Notes: generated by a model not told the origin, from the sequence alone. DNA of 64,000 nucleotides from UBA2882 sp051877575 (GCA_051877575.1 JBJEJA010000010.1:62001-126000), one strand, 5' to 3'; shown: positions 1 to 8,553, numbered from the stretch's first letter. A program made the numbers and translations.

Positions 1-3000
1 GAATTTGAATTCATCCGGGAGGGCGGTCTTGTAAACGTCGTCGGGATGATGACCGATAGCAAAGGAAGGCTGTGGATAGGAACGAACGATGCCGGTATAG
101 CCAGATATGAGAACGGACAATATACTTATTTTACGGAGGCTGACGGACTTCCCGCAAATTCGATTCGTTGTTTTGCCGAAGATCAAAACGGGAATATATA
201 TGTGGGAACCAGTGATAAGATATGCCGGTTCCGTGCGGATGATACCATCGAAGTATTGGAACAGGATATTACATTTGAAAAAGTAATGGCTGTTTATCGG
301 GATATGTTGATCGTTATGGATAACGGAGGCGATATATATGCGCTTGACGGAGATAAAAAAATAACCGTTGCGGAACGTGGCGGAAAGGAACTCTTTTACT
401 ACAGTATGGCAGTTACCTCAAGAGGGCTTATGGCAGGAACCGATTCGGGAGAATTGTTTTTGATGGATATCACAGAAAATGAAATGACGGTAAAAGAGGA
501 AATCCATATCGGGGCAAATGAAATTAACGCGATATTTGAGGACAGCAGAAACCGAATCTGGATTGCTACGGACACCGGTTTCGGATATCTTGATAAAAAT
601 GACAACTATCAGGAAATATATTGTAGCGGTTTTGCTTCTTCCGTTGTCTGTTTCCATGAGGATTATCAGGGAAATATCTGGTTAGCCTCATCGCGTTACG
701 GCGTCATGAAACTTTCGGAAAGTCCCTTTTCGAATCTGTTTGAAAAGGCGGGAATCGAAAATAAACCGGTAAATGCTTTGCTTCATTATGACGGTGACTA
801 TTACTGCGGGACGGATGACGGGCTGGTTATTTTAGATGATACGAGTTTGATTTCTAAAACAAACGAATTGACGGAAATGACCGCAGGCAGCAGAGTACGT
901 GCGCTCTTTGAAGATAAAGAAGGGCGGTTGTGGCTGTGTAGCTATAACGGCCTGATCTGCTATGACCGGCAAAACGGAATACGTTGCTACAATTCCGAGA
1001 GCGATCATATGACCAGTGACCGTTTCAGATGTATGACGCAGCTTGCAGACGGGACATTGGTTGCGGGAACGGCAGACGGCATTAATTTTATCAGGGACAA
1101 TGAAGTGTCAGGAACGATGAATGCCGATGACGGACTGGCGAATACACAGATTTTATCTATCGTAGAGGGCAATGACGGAACCATATGGGCCGGCAGTGAC
1201 GGAAGCGGTATTTATGTTATCTCCGACGGAAAGCTCATAGAAAATTACACAATAGAAGACGGATTGTCATCCAATATTATTTTAAGGATTGTTCCTTATA
1301 CGGACGGATATCTGATTGTAACGAGCAATGCATTGTGCCATATCGATATGAACGGAGACATCAGAAGACTGGAAAAATTCCCGTATTTTAATAACTATGA
1401 TGTCCTGATTAAGGATGATATCGTTTATGTGACCTGCAGCGCCGGCCTGTATGAAGTGAAGCTTTCCGATCTCTGTGCCGATGAAGATACACAGTATAAG
1501 CTTTACAATGCCAGTGAAGGATTGCTTGCGGGTCTGACTGCCAATTCATGGAATTATATTTCTGAGGACGGCATGATGTATCTTTGCAGCAACAGTGGTG
1601 TTATTTTGTATTCCACAGACAATGCGGGTAACGATGCAAATATGAAATACGGCATTGTTTCCGCAGGGTATGACGGAACAGAGATTGAATTATCTGACGA
1701 AAATCAACTGATAATTCCCGCAAATGTAAAGGAAATGTCTGTTTATGCCTCTGTTCGAAACTATGCATTTACAGATGTTAAGGTAAGGTTTTATATCAAA
1801 GAATTAGATTCCAATCCGACAGTGTATGATTGGAACAGCATAGAACCGGTACACATTTATAAACCGGATCTCTCGGAATACACGCTTTGTCTGGAAATCC
1901 TGGACAGTTCGGGAGAAGAAGTGCTGCAGGAGAGCGTTTATACGATCAGCAGGGAGATGCAGCTCTGGGAAAAAACGGCATTCAAAACCTATCTTGTGCT
2001 CGTTTGCATTGAGATATCTTTATTTACGATTATCAGTATTGTCAGCATGATACTGGTAGTATTGAGAAAAAATGAGCTGGAAAAAATTCGGCTTGAGTTG
2101 GAAGAAAAAACGAATGCACAGACCGAAGAACTTCGGATCCAGCAGCAGGAAATAAAGAAACTCTTTATACAGACCGTTACCGCACTGAGTGAAGCCGTGG
2201 ATGCCAAAGACAGGTATACGAGCGGTCATTCCAGACGTGTGGCGGAATATGCACAGATGATCGCAGCCAAAATGGGTAAGAGTAAAGAAGAGCAGGAGGA
2301 AATCTATCGCGCCGGACTTTTACATGATATAGGAAAAATACGGATTCCGGTTGATATCATCAATAAGGCCGGAAAACTTACGGATGAGGAATATAATATG
2401 ATAAAGATTCATCCGGTAACGGGATACCATATATTAAGCGGAATTTCGGGCAGCAATTATATTGCCATCGCCGCAAAATATCATCATGAAAGATTTGACG
2501 GCAAGGGATATCCCAACGGACTTATGGGAGAGCAGATACCGGAAGTGGCCAGAATCCTGGGTGTTGCGGATTCGTATGATGCCATGACAAGTAACAGAAG
2601 CTATCGTGAGGCTCTGCCGCAGGATGTTGTACGCAATGAAATTGAAAAGGGAAAAGGCACACAGTTTGATCCGGATATTGCGGATATTATGCTTCAGATG
2701 ATGGACGAAGATAAGGATTATAAAATGCGGCAGGCAGAGTTGGCACATAGAAGGATTCTCACGGTTGACGATGAAGCAATGAATAACAAGATCATTGCAC
2801 ATATCATGAGCGATGAGCCCATGTATGAGGTGGTATCTGCCGGAGGAGGAAAAGAAGCGCTGGAGATACTTGAGAAACAGCCCTTTGATCTGATTTTGCT
2901 GGATGTGAAGATGCCGGAAATGGATGGATTGGAAACGCTTAAGCGGATCAGAGAGAAATATCAGACGCCGGTTGTTCTTATAACAGGCGACAGAACGCTG

Positions 3001-3159
3001 GATGCTTCCACGGAATTTGCAAAACTGGGGTTTGATGATTATATTACAAAGCCGTTCCTTCCTCAACTGATCAAAGAGATTGTACATAATATGACAGAAA
3101 GAATCGTAATGGATTCAACCTTACAGGAACATTACAACGACATGGACGGGACCGAGTAG
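1..3159 (+). CDS. Propeller sensor / HD-GYP phosphodiesterase / receiver protein (5' end outside window)
   Basis: The frame is open from base 1, so the N-terminus is missing; the first ATG in view is at 46. Counting from that Met, residues 1-540 hold many two-component-regulator propeller repeats (for example RLWIGTNDAGIARY), followed by a Y_Y_Y-like beta domain, one membrane helix at about 646-675, a short coiled coil, an HD-GYP domain at about 725-885 (HDIGK, HHERFDGKGYPNG) and a C-terminal receiver domain at about 903-1020 (acceptor Asp in LLDVKMPEMDG, Lys in ITKPF). HD-GYP domains hydrolyse cyclic di-GMP. I infer that an extracytoplasmic signal read by the propeller controls c-di-GMP hydrolysis inside the cell, with a partner kinase acting on the receiver. 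A receiver at the C-terminal end of such a protein is unusual. Confidence 0.9.
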   Translation, partial: EFEFIREGGLVNVVGMMTDSKGRLWIGTNDAGIARYENGQYTYFTEADGLPANSIRCFAEDQNGNIYVGTSDKICRFRADDTIEVLEQDITFEKVMAVYRDMLIVMDNGGDIYALDGDKKITVAERGGKELFYYSMAVTSRGLMAGTDSGELFLMDITENEMTVKEEIHIGANEINAIFEDSRNRIWIATDTGFGYLDKNDNYQEIYCSGFASSVVCFHEDYQGNIWLASSRYGVMKLSESPFSNLFEKAGIENKPVNALLHYDGDYYCGTDDGLVILDDTSLISKTNELTEMTAGSRVRALFEDKEGRLWLCSYNGLICYDRQNGIRCYNSESDHMTSDRFRCMTQLADGTLVAGTADGINFIRDNEVSGTMNADDGLANTQILSIVEGNDGTIWAGSDGSGIYVISDGKLIENYTIEDGLSSNIILRIVPYTDGYLIVTSNALCHIDMNGDIRRLEKFPYFNNYDVLIKDDIVYVTCSAGLYEVKLSDLCADEDTQYKLYNASEGLLAGLTANSWNYISEDGMMYLCSNSGVILYSTDNAGNDANMKYGIVSAGYDGTEIELSDENQLIIPANVKEMSVYASVRNYAFTDVKVRFYIKELDSNPTVYDWNSIEPVHIYKPDLSEYTLCLEILDSSGEEVLQESVYTISREMQLWEKTAFKTYLVLVCIEISLFTIISIVSMILVVLRKNELEKIRLELEEKTNAQTEELRIQQQEIKKLFIQTVTALSEAVDAKDRYTSGHSRRVAEYAQMIAAKMGKSKEEQEEIYRAGLLHDIGKIRIPVDIINKAGKLTDEEYNMIKIHPVTGYHILSGISGSNYIAIAAKYHHERFDGKGYPNGLMGEQIPEVARILGVADSYDAMTSNRSYREALPQDVVRNEIEKGKGTQFDPDIADIMLQMMDEDKDYKMRQAELAHRRILTVDDEAMNNKIIAHIMSDEPMYEVVSAGGGKEALEILEKQPFDLILLDVKMPEMDGLETLKRIREKYQTPVVLITGDRTLDASTEFAKLGFDDYITKPFLPQLIKEIVHNMTERIVMDSTLQEHYNDMDGTE

Positions 3160-3300
3160 AAAGGCGGAACGGCTGGCATAATTTTACGTTTTTTATACAT
3201 AATCTTTACGGTGAAATGATAGATGGAAACCGATGCTGCCTGTTATGATAAACAGGAAGTCAGGGATCATAAACCAGTCATTTGAAATCGTTTAAAGGAT

Positions 3301-3447
3301 ATGATGAAAATGAAAAACGATAAAATCGAAAGAATAGAAAAAGAAATTCGACCGGAATGGCAGGTGACGGTGCTGTTTACCGCATTCTTTGTAATCCTGG
3401 GAATTTTGGATCATATATTGGATTGTATCCTCCCCTTTATCATATAG
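3301..3447 (+). CDS. Small single-helix membrane protein (48 aa), unknown
   Basis: A short frame starting ATGATGAAAATG follows an AAAGGAT ribosome-binding site. It encodes a charged N-terminal part (about residues 1-19, rich in Lys and Glu) followed by a hydrophobic stretch (VTVLFTAFFVILGILDHI and on to the C-terminus), then stops at TAG. The layout is that of a small membrane protein with one helix. It sits between the propeller/HD-GYP gene and a bidirectional terminator hairpin. Starts at 3304 or 3310 are also possible. I do not recognise a family, and the call rests on the ribosome-binding site, the amphipathic layout and the following terminator. Confidence 0.5.
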   Translation: MMKMKNDKIERIEKEIRPEWQVTVLFTAFFVILGILDHILDCILPFII

Positions 3448-3461
3448 TATTTATCTTAGGT

Positions 3462-3508
3462 AAACAGCCGGCAGTCGGAAAACCCCTTCTGATGACTGCC
3501 GGTTGTTT
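3462..3508. terminator. Bidirectional terminator hairpin between small membrane ORF and pyrI
   Basis: A 15-bp inverted repeat (3462-3476 with 3494-3508, one mismatch) has AAACA/TGTTT ends and a 17-nt loop. It lies 14 bases after the small plus-strand gene and 7 bases beyond the minus-strand pyrI stop, so it can end both converging transcripts. The T tracts are short (TTTT on plus, TTT on minus). Confidence 0.7.
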
Positions 3509-3515
3509 TAGTATC

Positions 3516-3947
3516 CTATTTATGGGAACCGTATTTTTCTTCACAGTATTTGCAACGGTAAATTTCTTTCTTTTCATCTGCCAGAAAGAAAATATGTGGC
3601 AGTTCCTGTTCGATGGAAGTAATGCAGCGCGGATTTTTGCACTTAATGACATTCTTGATTTCCTTGGGAAGTACCAGTTCTTTTTTGTCCACGATTTCTC
3701 CGTCTTTGATCACATTTACGGTAATGTTATGATCGATAAATGCAAGGATGTCCAGATCCAGCATATTGATATCGCATTCCACTTTTAGAATATCCTTTTT
3801 ACCCATTTTATTGCTGCGGGCGTTTTTAATGATTGCAACGGTGCAGTCGAGTTTATCCAGCTGCAGATGATGGTAAATGGAAAGGCTTTTTCCGGCTTCG
3901 ATATGATCTAATACAAAGCCTTCTTCGATTTTTCCCACATTCAACAT
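3516..3947 (-). CDS. pyrI: Aspartate carbamoyltransferase regulatory subunit
   Basis: PyrI is the nucleotide-binding, zinc-containing regulatory chain of ATCase and makes the catalytic trimers respond to CTP/ATP. The 143-residue protein has the N-terminal allosteric domain (about 1-95) and a C-terminal zinc domain with four cysteines in the expected C-x4-C...C-x2-C pattern (Cys103, Cys108, Cys132, Cys135; KCKNPRC and RCKYC). It lies 47 bp downstream of pyrB on the same strand, as expected for a pyrBI operon. An upstream AGGAGG-type site supports the start. Many Clostridia carry this subunit, unlike Bacillus, which has PyrB alone. Confidence is high. Confidence 0.95.
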   Translation of the reverse strand: MLNVGKIEEGFVLDHIEAGKSLSIYHHLQLDKLDCTVAIIKNARSNKMGKKDILKVECDINMLDLDILAFIDHNITVNVIKDGEIVDKKELVLPKEIKNVIKCKNPRCITSIEQELPHIFFLADEKKEIYRCKYCEEKYGSHK

Positions 3948-3994
3948 AATTCATTCCTCCTTATGCCTGAAAATATTTAAAGTATCGGTCAGAT

Positions 3995-4906
3995 TTAAGC
4001 CAACTCCAATAATGTTAAAATTAATGCCATACGCACATAAACACCGTACTGGACCTGCTTGAAATAAACGGCTCTGGGGTCGTCATCCACTTCTACGGAA
4101 ATCTCGTTGACCCTTGGCAGCGGATGAAGCACCAGCATATCCTCTTTGGCGAGCTCCATTTTGGATTTATCTAGAATGTAAAAGTCTTTCAATCTTACGT
4201 AATCTTCCTCGTTAAAGAAGCGCTCTCTCTGGACACGGGTCATATACAGTAAGTCCAGTTTGGAAATGCTGTCTTCCAGTTTGATGACCTCTTCAAAAGA
4301 TATATTTTTTTCCTTCAGCATTTCGATAATATAATCCGGCACGCGCAGCTCTTCGGGAGAGATGAAGATAAAGTGAATATCGTCATAGCGCGATAGGGCA
4401 TTGATCAGAGAGTGGACGGTACGACCGAATTTTAAGTCGCCGCAAAGCCCGATGGTAAAATGATTCAGCCTGCCCTTTAAGGAACGGATGGTCAGAAGGT
4501 CTGTCAGGGTCTGGGTAGGATGCTGGTGTCCGCCGTCCCCGGCATTGATAACGGGTATGGATGATTTGGAAGCGGCAACCATGGCAGCGCCTTCTTTGGG
4601 ATGCCGCATTGCACAGATATCCGCAAAGCAGGAAATAACGCGGATGGTATCGGAAACGCTTTCTCCCTTTGATGCGGAAGAGGAGTTTGCATCGGAAAAT
4701 CCGATCACACTTCCTCCCAGATTGATCATGGCCGATTCAAAGCTCAAACGGGTTCTGGTACTGGGCTCATAAAAGCAGGTGGCAAGCTTTTTACCTTTGC
4801 ACTTCTCGGCATATTTTTCGGGGTTCTTTTCAATATCGTTTGCCAGGTCAAACAGGTTGTCCAGTTCTTCCACCGAAAAATCCAGTGGATTCATCAAATG
4901 TCTCAT
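3995..4906 (-). CDS. pyrB: Aspartate carbamoyltransferase catalytic subunit
   Basis: PyrB condenses carbamoyl phosphate with aspartate in the first committed step of pyrimidine synthesis. The 303-residue length is normal. The carbamoyl-phosphate loop FYEPSTRTRLSFE (STRTR at about 49-53), the SASKGES loop (about 77-83), HPTQ (about 129-132) and the C-terminal HPLPRV motif are all present. A GAGAGG ribosome-binding site lies about 10 bases before the ATG. pyrI follows directly. No other pyr genes are adjacent; the upstream neighbour is a nitroreductase separated by a hairpin with a T tract. Confidence 0.97.
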   Translation of the reverse strand: MRHLMNPLDFSVEELDNLFDLANDIEKNPEKYAEKCKGKKLATCFYEPSTRTRLSFESAMINLGGSVIGFSDANSSSASKGESVSDTIRVISCFADICAMRHPKEGAAMVAASKSSIPVINAGDGGHQHPTQTLTDLLTIRSLKGRLNHFTIGLCGDLKFGRTVHSLINALSRYDDIHFIFISPEELRVPDYIIEMLKEKNISFEEVIKLEDSISKLDLLYMTRVQRERFFNEEDYVRLKDFYILDKSKMELAKEDMLVLHPLPRVNEISVEVDDDPRAVYFKQVQYGVYVRMALILTLLELA

Positions 4907-4945
4907 GAATGATAGACCTCTCTTTCTAAGGAAATTATCAAAATA

Positions 4946-4980
4946 AAATCGAAGAGAAGTGAATCTCTTCGATTTATTTT
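4946..4980 (-). terminator. Terminator or attenuator between nitroreductase and pyrB
   Basis: A perfect 12-bp stem (4946-4957 with 4964-4975) with a 6-nt loop begins 5 bases past the nitroreductase stop codon and is followed on the minus strand by TTTTATTTT. It should end nitroreductase transcripts. Because pyrB starts only 40 bases further on and no separate pyrB promoter is obvious, partial read-through into pyrBI is possible. Confidence 0.8.
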
Positions 4981-5523
4981 TTAACTTAAAAATGAAATTA
5001 ATTCATCAACCGGTTTTCTTCGTGGAGCAACCGGCTCTTCATCGGGATATCCGATGGGAATCAAAGCAACCAATTCTCTGTCATCGGGAATCTGAAGTAG
5101 ATCCGTAATAACGGCTCTGTCAAAAATTCCCATGATCACGGTGCCGAGACCGGCTTCGTGGGCTGCCAGACAAAATGTCTGGGAAGCAACACCGGCATCA
5201 TACATCTGCCATCCGTCTCCTCTGTCGGTTGTAAAAGAACCGTCCCTCTCATAACCGGATCTGCCTTTGATGACTGTTACGGCTATCAGCATCGGAGCAT
5301 TCTTGATAATGCTGCCGTTGTTGGGAAACATCTGTGTTCCTTCTTCGGCTATTTTATCCTTTAAGGCACCTTCCACAGCGACATATCTCGTAATCTGTGT
5401 ATGCTTCCAGCTTGGTGCATAAGAAGCGGTTTCTATGATTTGTTTCAACAATTCGTGGTCGACGGCATCCGGTTTGAATTTACGGATACTGCGACGCCCC
5501 AAAATACATTCTTTTGCTGTCAT
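4981..5523 (-). CDS. Nitroreductase-family FMN oxidoreductase
   Basis: The 180-residue protein starts MTAKECILGRRSIRKFKPD, the classical N-terminal motif of the nitroreductase fold (RRSIRKF binds FMN phosphate), and has the family C-terminal region (GLGTVIMGIFD, ALIPIGYPDE). Such enzymes reduce nitro, quinone or enone groups using NAD(P)H. The frame extends upstream to 5547, but a GGGAGG site seven bases before the ATG at 5523, together with the promoter position, decides the start. The physiological substrate cannot be read from the sequence. A terminator-like hairpin separates it from pyrBI downstream. Confidence 0.88.
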   Translation of the reverse strand: MTAKECILGRRSIRKFKPDAVDHELLKQIIETASYAPSWKHTQITRYVAVEGALKDKIAEEGTQMFPNNGSIIKNAPMLIAVTVIKGRSGYERDGSFTTDRGDGWQMYDAGVASQTFCLAAHEAGLGTVIMGIFDRAVITDLLQIPDDRELVALIPIGYPDEEPVAPRRKPVDELISFLS

Positions 5524-5556
5524 GAAAATACCTCCCTTTGTGCTCATATTTTTACT

Positions 5557-5585
5557 ATCATACCATATGTGGTAACAGCTTTCAA
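5557..5585 (-). promoter_or_regulatory. Promoter of nitroreductase gene
   Basis: On the minus strand TTGAAA (5585-5580) and TATGAT (5562-5557) are separated by exactly 17 bp, and the ATG at 5523 follows about 27 bases after the expected start site. The spacer contains the near-palindrome ACCACATATGGT, a possible operator. Confidence 0.65.
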
Positions 5586-5668
5586 TAATTAAAATTTTAT
5601 AAAAAAGTTTATCAATTCAAAAAATGCTCAGCGGATTGGTAGAAAAATCTTCCGCTTCCTCATAATTG

Positions 5669-5677
5669 TGGTATACT
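5669..5677 (+). promoter_or_regulatory. Extended -10 promoter for the PH-like gene
   Basis: TGGTATACT is an extended -10 element (TGnTATACT) 38 bp before the start codon. The -35 region is poor (TTCCGC, 16 bp away), as is common for extended -10 promoters. Confidence 0.5.
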
Positions 5678-5715
5678 GATAAGAGACAATACCAACAGAT
5701 ACGGAGGATGTTCAG

Positions 5716-6090
5716 ATGGAATTTACGGAAAGAAAGAGAATCTTATTTTTTGGTCTGCCATGGACTTTTACCAAATATACGGTAGGAGAAGAAGTGATCA
5801 ATATCAAGGCTGGATTGTTGAAGACCATAGAGGACGACTGTTATATGTATAAGGTAACGGATGTAAAACTGGAAACCTCTTTGATGGAGCGTATTTTTAA
5901 ACTGGGAACGGTGGTATGCTATACAGGGGATACGACACATCAGGTGTTAAAGTTGGTACATATCAAAAATTCCCGTGCCGTCAAGGATTTTATCCTGGAG
6001 CAGTCGGAGAAACAGAGAATGAAACGCAGAACCTTAAATACACAGAGCCTGAATTCTGCGGCAATAGATGATCTGGACGATGATATTTAA
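5716..6090 (+). CDS. PH-domain-like protein (bacterial PH fold)
   Basis: A 124-residue soluble protein with an upstream GGAGGATG site. The alternating hydrophobic pattern with short strands (KYTVGEEVINIKAGLLKT, DDCYMYKVTDVKLETSL, GTVVCYTGDTTHQVLKLVHI) followed by a C-terminal helix (AVKDFILEQSEK) fits the bacterial pleckstrin-homology-like fold found in many small Clostridial proteins. The last 30 residues are polar and acidic. It has no membrane helix, unlike YdbS/YdbT relatives. Function is unknown. It is monocistronic, with its own promoter and terminator. Confidence 0.65.
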   Translation: MEFTERKRILFFGLPWTFTKYTVGEEVINIKAGLLKTIEDDCYMYKVTDVKLETSLMERIFKLGTVVCYTGDTTHQVLKLVHIKNSRAVKDFILEQSEKQRMKRRTLNTQSLNSAAIDDLDDDI

Positions 6091-6099
6091 AAAGTAAAC

Positions 6100-6137
6100 G
6101 AAGAGGCTGCCGCATTGTATCATGCAGCAGCCTCTTC
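6100..6137 (+). terminator. Hairpin after PH-like gene
   Basis: An 11-bp perfect stem (GAAGAGGCTGC at 6100-6110 with its complement at 6127-6137) starts 9 bases after the stop codon. Only a weak T tract follows (AAAGTTT), so termination may be incomplete. Confidence 0.6.
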
Positions 6138-6204
6138 AAAGTTTAGGGGAGGATATATGAATACATCATCACAAAATAATTTGTGACGAGGTATCGCAAG
6201 GTAA

Positions 6205-6591
6205 TCAGTGCCGGTGATTCAGGATATATTCATATAGAAGTCCTGTACCGAACCAGTATGGGGCGTAGTCGATCCGGATTACGCCGTCGATATTATAAGG
6301 GGAACTTTCGTAGTCCCATGGGCATAACTTTCTTTTTTTTAAAGCCCGGCCGGTTATAAATTCCGCAATAAAAATGCAGACGGTATAAAATAACCCGCGA
6401 AGTGCCATGGGCCATTTCCTGATCAGTTTGTAGACCGGCTTTAAGAAAGCTGCCATACCATATATGGGAAACATCCATAAAGAAGTATTTCCTTTTAACT
6501 TGAAATCTTTATTTTTCAGGCCGTTACAGGCGGTAAACAGGATTTCCAGACACCATCCTACAAGGCCGCAGGTAAAAAAATTTTTGATCAT
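6205..6591 (-). CDS. Putative CmpB-like (PF06541-type) integral membrane protein
   Basis: A 128-residue membrane protein starting MIKNFFTCGLVGWCLEILFTA, with further hydrophobic segments (SLWMFPIYGMAAFLKPVY, LRGLFYTVCIFIAEFITG) and a conserved-looking CPWDYE motif followed by a YAPYWFG stretch near the C-terminus. This pattern is typical of the putative ABC-transporter type IV/CmpB family common in Lachnospiraceae, whose role is undefined. The frame extends to 6636, but that start has no ribosome-binding site and would crowd folC; the ATG at 6591 has GGGGGA upstream. It is transcribed away from folC and has no other partner gene. Confidence 0.75.
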   Translation of the reverse strand: MIKNFFTCGLVGWCLEILFTACNGLKNKDFKLKGNTSLWMFPIYGMAAFLKPVYKLIRKWPMALRGLFYTVCIFIAEFITGRALKKRKLCPWDYESSPYNIDGVIRIDYAPYWFGTGLLYEYILNHRH

Positions 6592-6656
6592 AGCTAAAGT
6601 ATGTCCCCCAAAAAAATTTTTATTCACAGATATCATGAAAAAAGAGGCAATCGAAA

Positions 6657-7973
6657 ATGACGGAAAAAGAAACCTATGAATATATACAGAGTCTGCAGTC
6701 TCTGGGCAGTCACCTGGGACTGGAGAGCGTGACGGAGCTCTGCAGGCGGCTGGGCAATCCCCAGGATGAACTGCAGTTTATTCATATCGCAGGAACCAAC
6801 GGCAAGGGAAGCATCCTTGCCATGATATCGGAAACGCTGGCAGCCTGTGGTTATAAAACGGGACGCTACATTTCACCGACCGTTGTCGATTACAGGGAAA
6901 GATTTCAGATCAACGGGCGTATGATTTCCAAAAAGTCCCTGTGCGGGTATGTGGAGCGGATAAAAGCCGTATGCGATGCCATGGAGGAAGAAGGACTGCC
7001 GCATCCGACACCGTTTGAATTTGAAACGGCGCTGGGCTTTTTGTATTTTAAAGAAAAGCACTGTGATATCGTTGTGCTGGAGACCGGCATGGGAGGAACC
7101 ACGGATGCAACCAATATCATCACGACGACCCTGATCGCAGTGCTTGCTTCCGTCAGTATGGATCATATGCAGTTTCTGGGAAACACATTGACGGAAATTG
7201 CAGGTGTAAAGGCGGGAATTATCAAAGAAGGGATTCAGGTCGTGAGTACATGGCAGGAACCGGAAGCTGAGGCAGTGTTCCGAAAGACATGCCGGGAAAA
7301 AGGTGCTGTACTGCATCCGGCGGATCGGGAAAAGGCGAAGCTGACGGGAGCAACGGAGCGTGGACTGCGGTTTTCTTATAAAGGGCATACCGGAATGAAG
7401 CTTTCGCTCAGGGGCACTTATCAGCTGGCAAATGCCGCAGCCGCACTGGAAGTATTGGACTGTCTGAGAGAAAAATTCGGTTATCATCTGCCGGAAGAGA
7501 AGATAAAAACGGCATTTGCGGAGATTGTCTGGCCCGGAAGATTTGAAAAAATTGCAAAGAAGCCGGATTTTTATATAGACGGTGCCCACAACGAAGCCGC
7601 GGCGAAATCTCTTGCGGAGACCGTTCGTTTTTATTTTACAAATAGGAAAATAATTTATATAATGGGAGTATTAAAGGATAAGGAATATGACAAGATCATT
7701 CAGGTAACCTATCCTTTGGCGGACAGTATCATTACCGTGAAGACACCTCACAACGAACGGGCCATGGATGCCTATGAGCTGGCACAGGCCGTGGCAGTTT
7801 ACCACAGGAAGGTGACTGTGGCAGACAGTCTGGAGGAAGCGGTTGAGATGGCGTATCTTATGGCGGGCGATGATGCGGTCATCATTGCATTTGGTTCCCT
7901 CTCTTATCTGGGAGAGCTGACAGCAATTGTAAAAGACGGAAAATGGACGAGGAGAGACTCCCATGGTAAATAA
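6657..7973 (+). CDS. folC: Folylpolyglutamate synthase / dihydrofolate synthase
   Basis: FolC ligates glutamate to dihydropteroate and to tetrahydrofolate using ATP. The 438-residue protein carries the Mur-ligase-type P-loop HIAGTNGKGS (about 43-52), the LETGMGGTTDATN motif and the C-terminal domain with FYIDGAHNEAAA. GAGGC eight bases upstream supports the ATG. It is the first gene of a compact folate operon and overlaps folE by 11 bp. It starts divergently from the CmpB-like gene with only about 65 bp between the two starts, so the promoter must lie in or near that short interval. Confidence 0.95.
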   Translation: MTEKETYEYIQSLQSLGSHLGLESVTELCRRLGNPQDELQFIHIAGTNGKGSILAMISETLAACGYKTGRYISPTVVDYRERFQINGRMISKKSLCGYVERIKAVCDAMEEEGLPHPTPFEFETALGFLYFKEKHCDIVVLETGMGGTTDATNIITTTLIAVLASVSMDHMQFLGNTLTEIAGVKAGIIKEGIQVVSTWQEPEAEAVFRKTCREKGAVLHPADREKAKLTGATERGLRFSYKGHTGMKLSLRGTYQLANAAAALEVLDCLREKFGYHLPEEKIKTAFAEIVWPGRFEKIAKKPDFYIDGAHNEAAAKSLAETVRFYFTNRKIIYIMGVLKDKEYDKIIQVTYPLADSIITVKTPHNERAMDAYELAQAVAVYHRKVTVADSLEEAVEMAYLMAGDDAVIIAFGSLSYLGELTAIVKDGKWTRRDSHGK

Positions 7974-8523
7974 AGAAAAGATTAAAGAGGCGGTTACCCT
8001 GCTGCTGGAGGGAATCGGCGAGGATGTAAACAGAGAGGGGTTAAAAGATACCCCGGACCGGATTGCGCGGATGTATGAAGAAATTTTTGCGGGGATGGAT
8101 CAGAAAAGCAGCGAGCATCTGGCAAAAACCTTTCATGCGGAAAATAATGAAATTGTATTGGAAAAAGATATTGTGTTTTATTCCATGTGCGAACATCACC
8201 TGATGCCTTTTTACGGCAAGGCCCATGTGGCATATATTCCCGACGGCAAGGTGGTGGGGCTCAGTAAAATCGCAAGAACCGTGGAGGTCTATGCCAGAAG
8301 GCTTCAGATACAGGAGCAGATGGGAGCACAGATTGCGGATGCCCTAATGAATGAACTGGGTGCCAAAGGTGCGATGGTCATGATCGAAGCGGAGCATATG
8401 TGCATGACCATGCGCGGAGTCAAAAAGCCCGGCAGTAAAACCGTGACCATTGTGACAAGAGGTGCCTTTGCGGAAGATGAAAAGCTGCAGAACAGTTTTT
8501 ATCATATGCTGCAGGCAAGGTAA
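7963..8523 (+). CDS. folE: GTP cyclohydrolase I
   Basis: FolE converts GTP to 7,8-dihydroneopterin triphosphate, the entry step of folate synthesis. The zinc ligands are visible as Cys76 and His79 in SMCEHHLMPF and Cys147 in EHMCMTMRG, with the GLSKIARTVEVYARR helix between them. The length of 186 residues is normal for the type IA enzyme. The start overlaps the folC end and has GAGGAG upstream. The next step, removal of pyrophosphate from the product, has no classical Nudix gene in the operon; an HD-domain protein follows instead. Confidence 0.97.
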   Translation: MVNKEKIKEAVTLLLEGIGEDVNREGLKDTPDRIARMYEEIFAGMDQKSSEHLAKTFHAENNEIVLEKDIVFYSMCEHHLMPFYGKAHVAYIPDGKVVGLSKIARTVEVYARRLQIQEQMGAQIADALMNELGAKGAMVMIEAEHMCMTMRGVKKPGSKTVTIVTRGAFAEDEKLQNSFYHMLQAR

Positions 8524-8553
8524 GAAAGATAACGGGTTGCAGAGGTCGGAAGG

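Noticed and set aside
2434..3087. Long open frame of 217 codons on the minus strand under the HD-GYP and receiver domains
   Set aside because: It has no ribosome-binding site, an atypical composition rich in His, Ile and Phe, and lies wholly antisense to well-supported domains.
3357..3788. Plus-strand open frame of 143 codons across pyrI
   Set aside because: It is antisense to pyrI, whose zinc ligands and length are intact. The only plausible plus-strand gene here is the 48-residue frame ending at 3447.
4890..4935. GAGAGGT segment before pyrB resembling a PyrR-binding loop
   Set aside because: The match is short and coincides with the ribosome-binding site, the flanking stem is weak, and the terminator lies upstream rather than downstream of it.
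6873..7589. Minus-strand open frame of 238 codons under folC
   Set aside because: It is antisense to intact folC motifs and has no start signals; the same applies to the 265-codon frame at 9123-9920 under folP.
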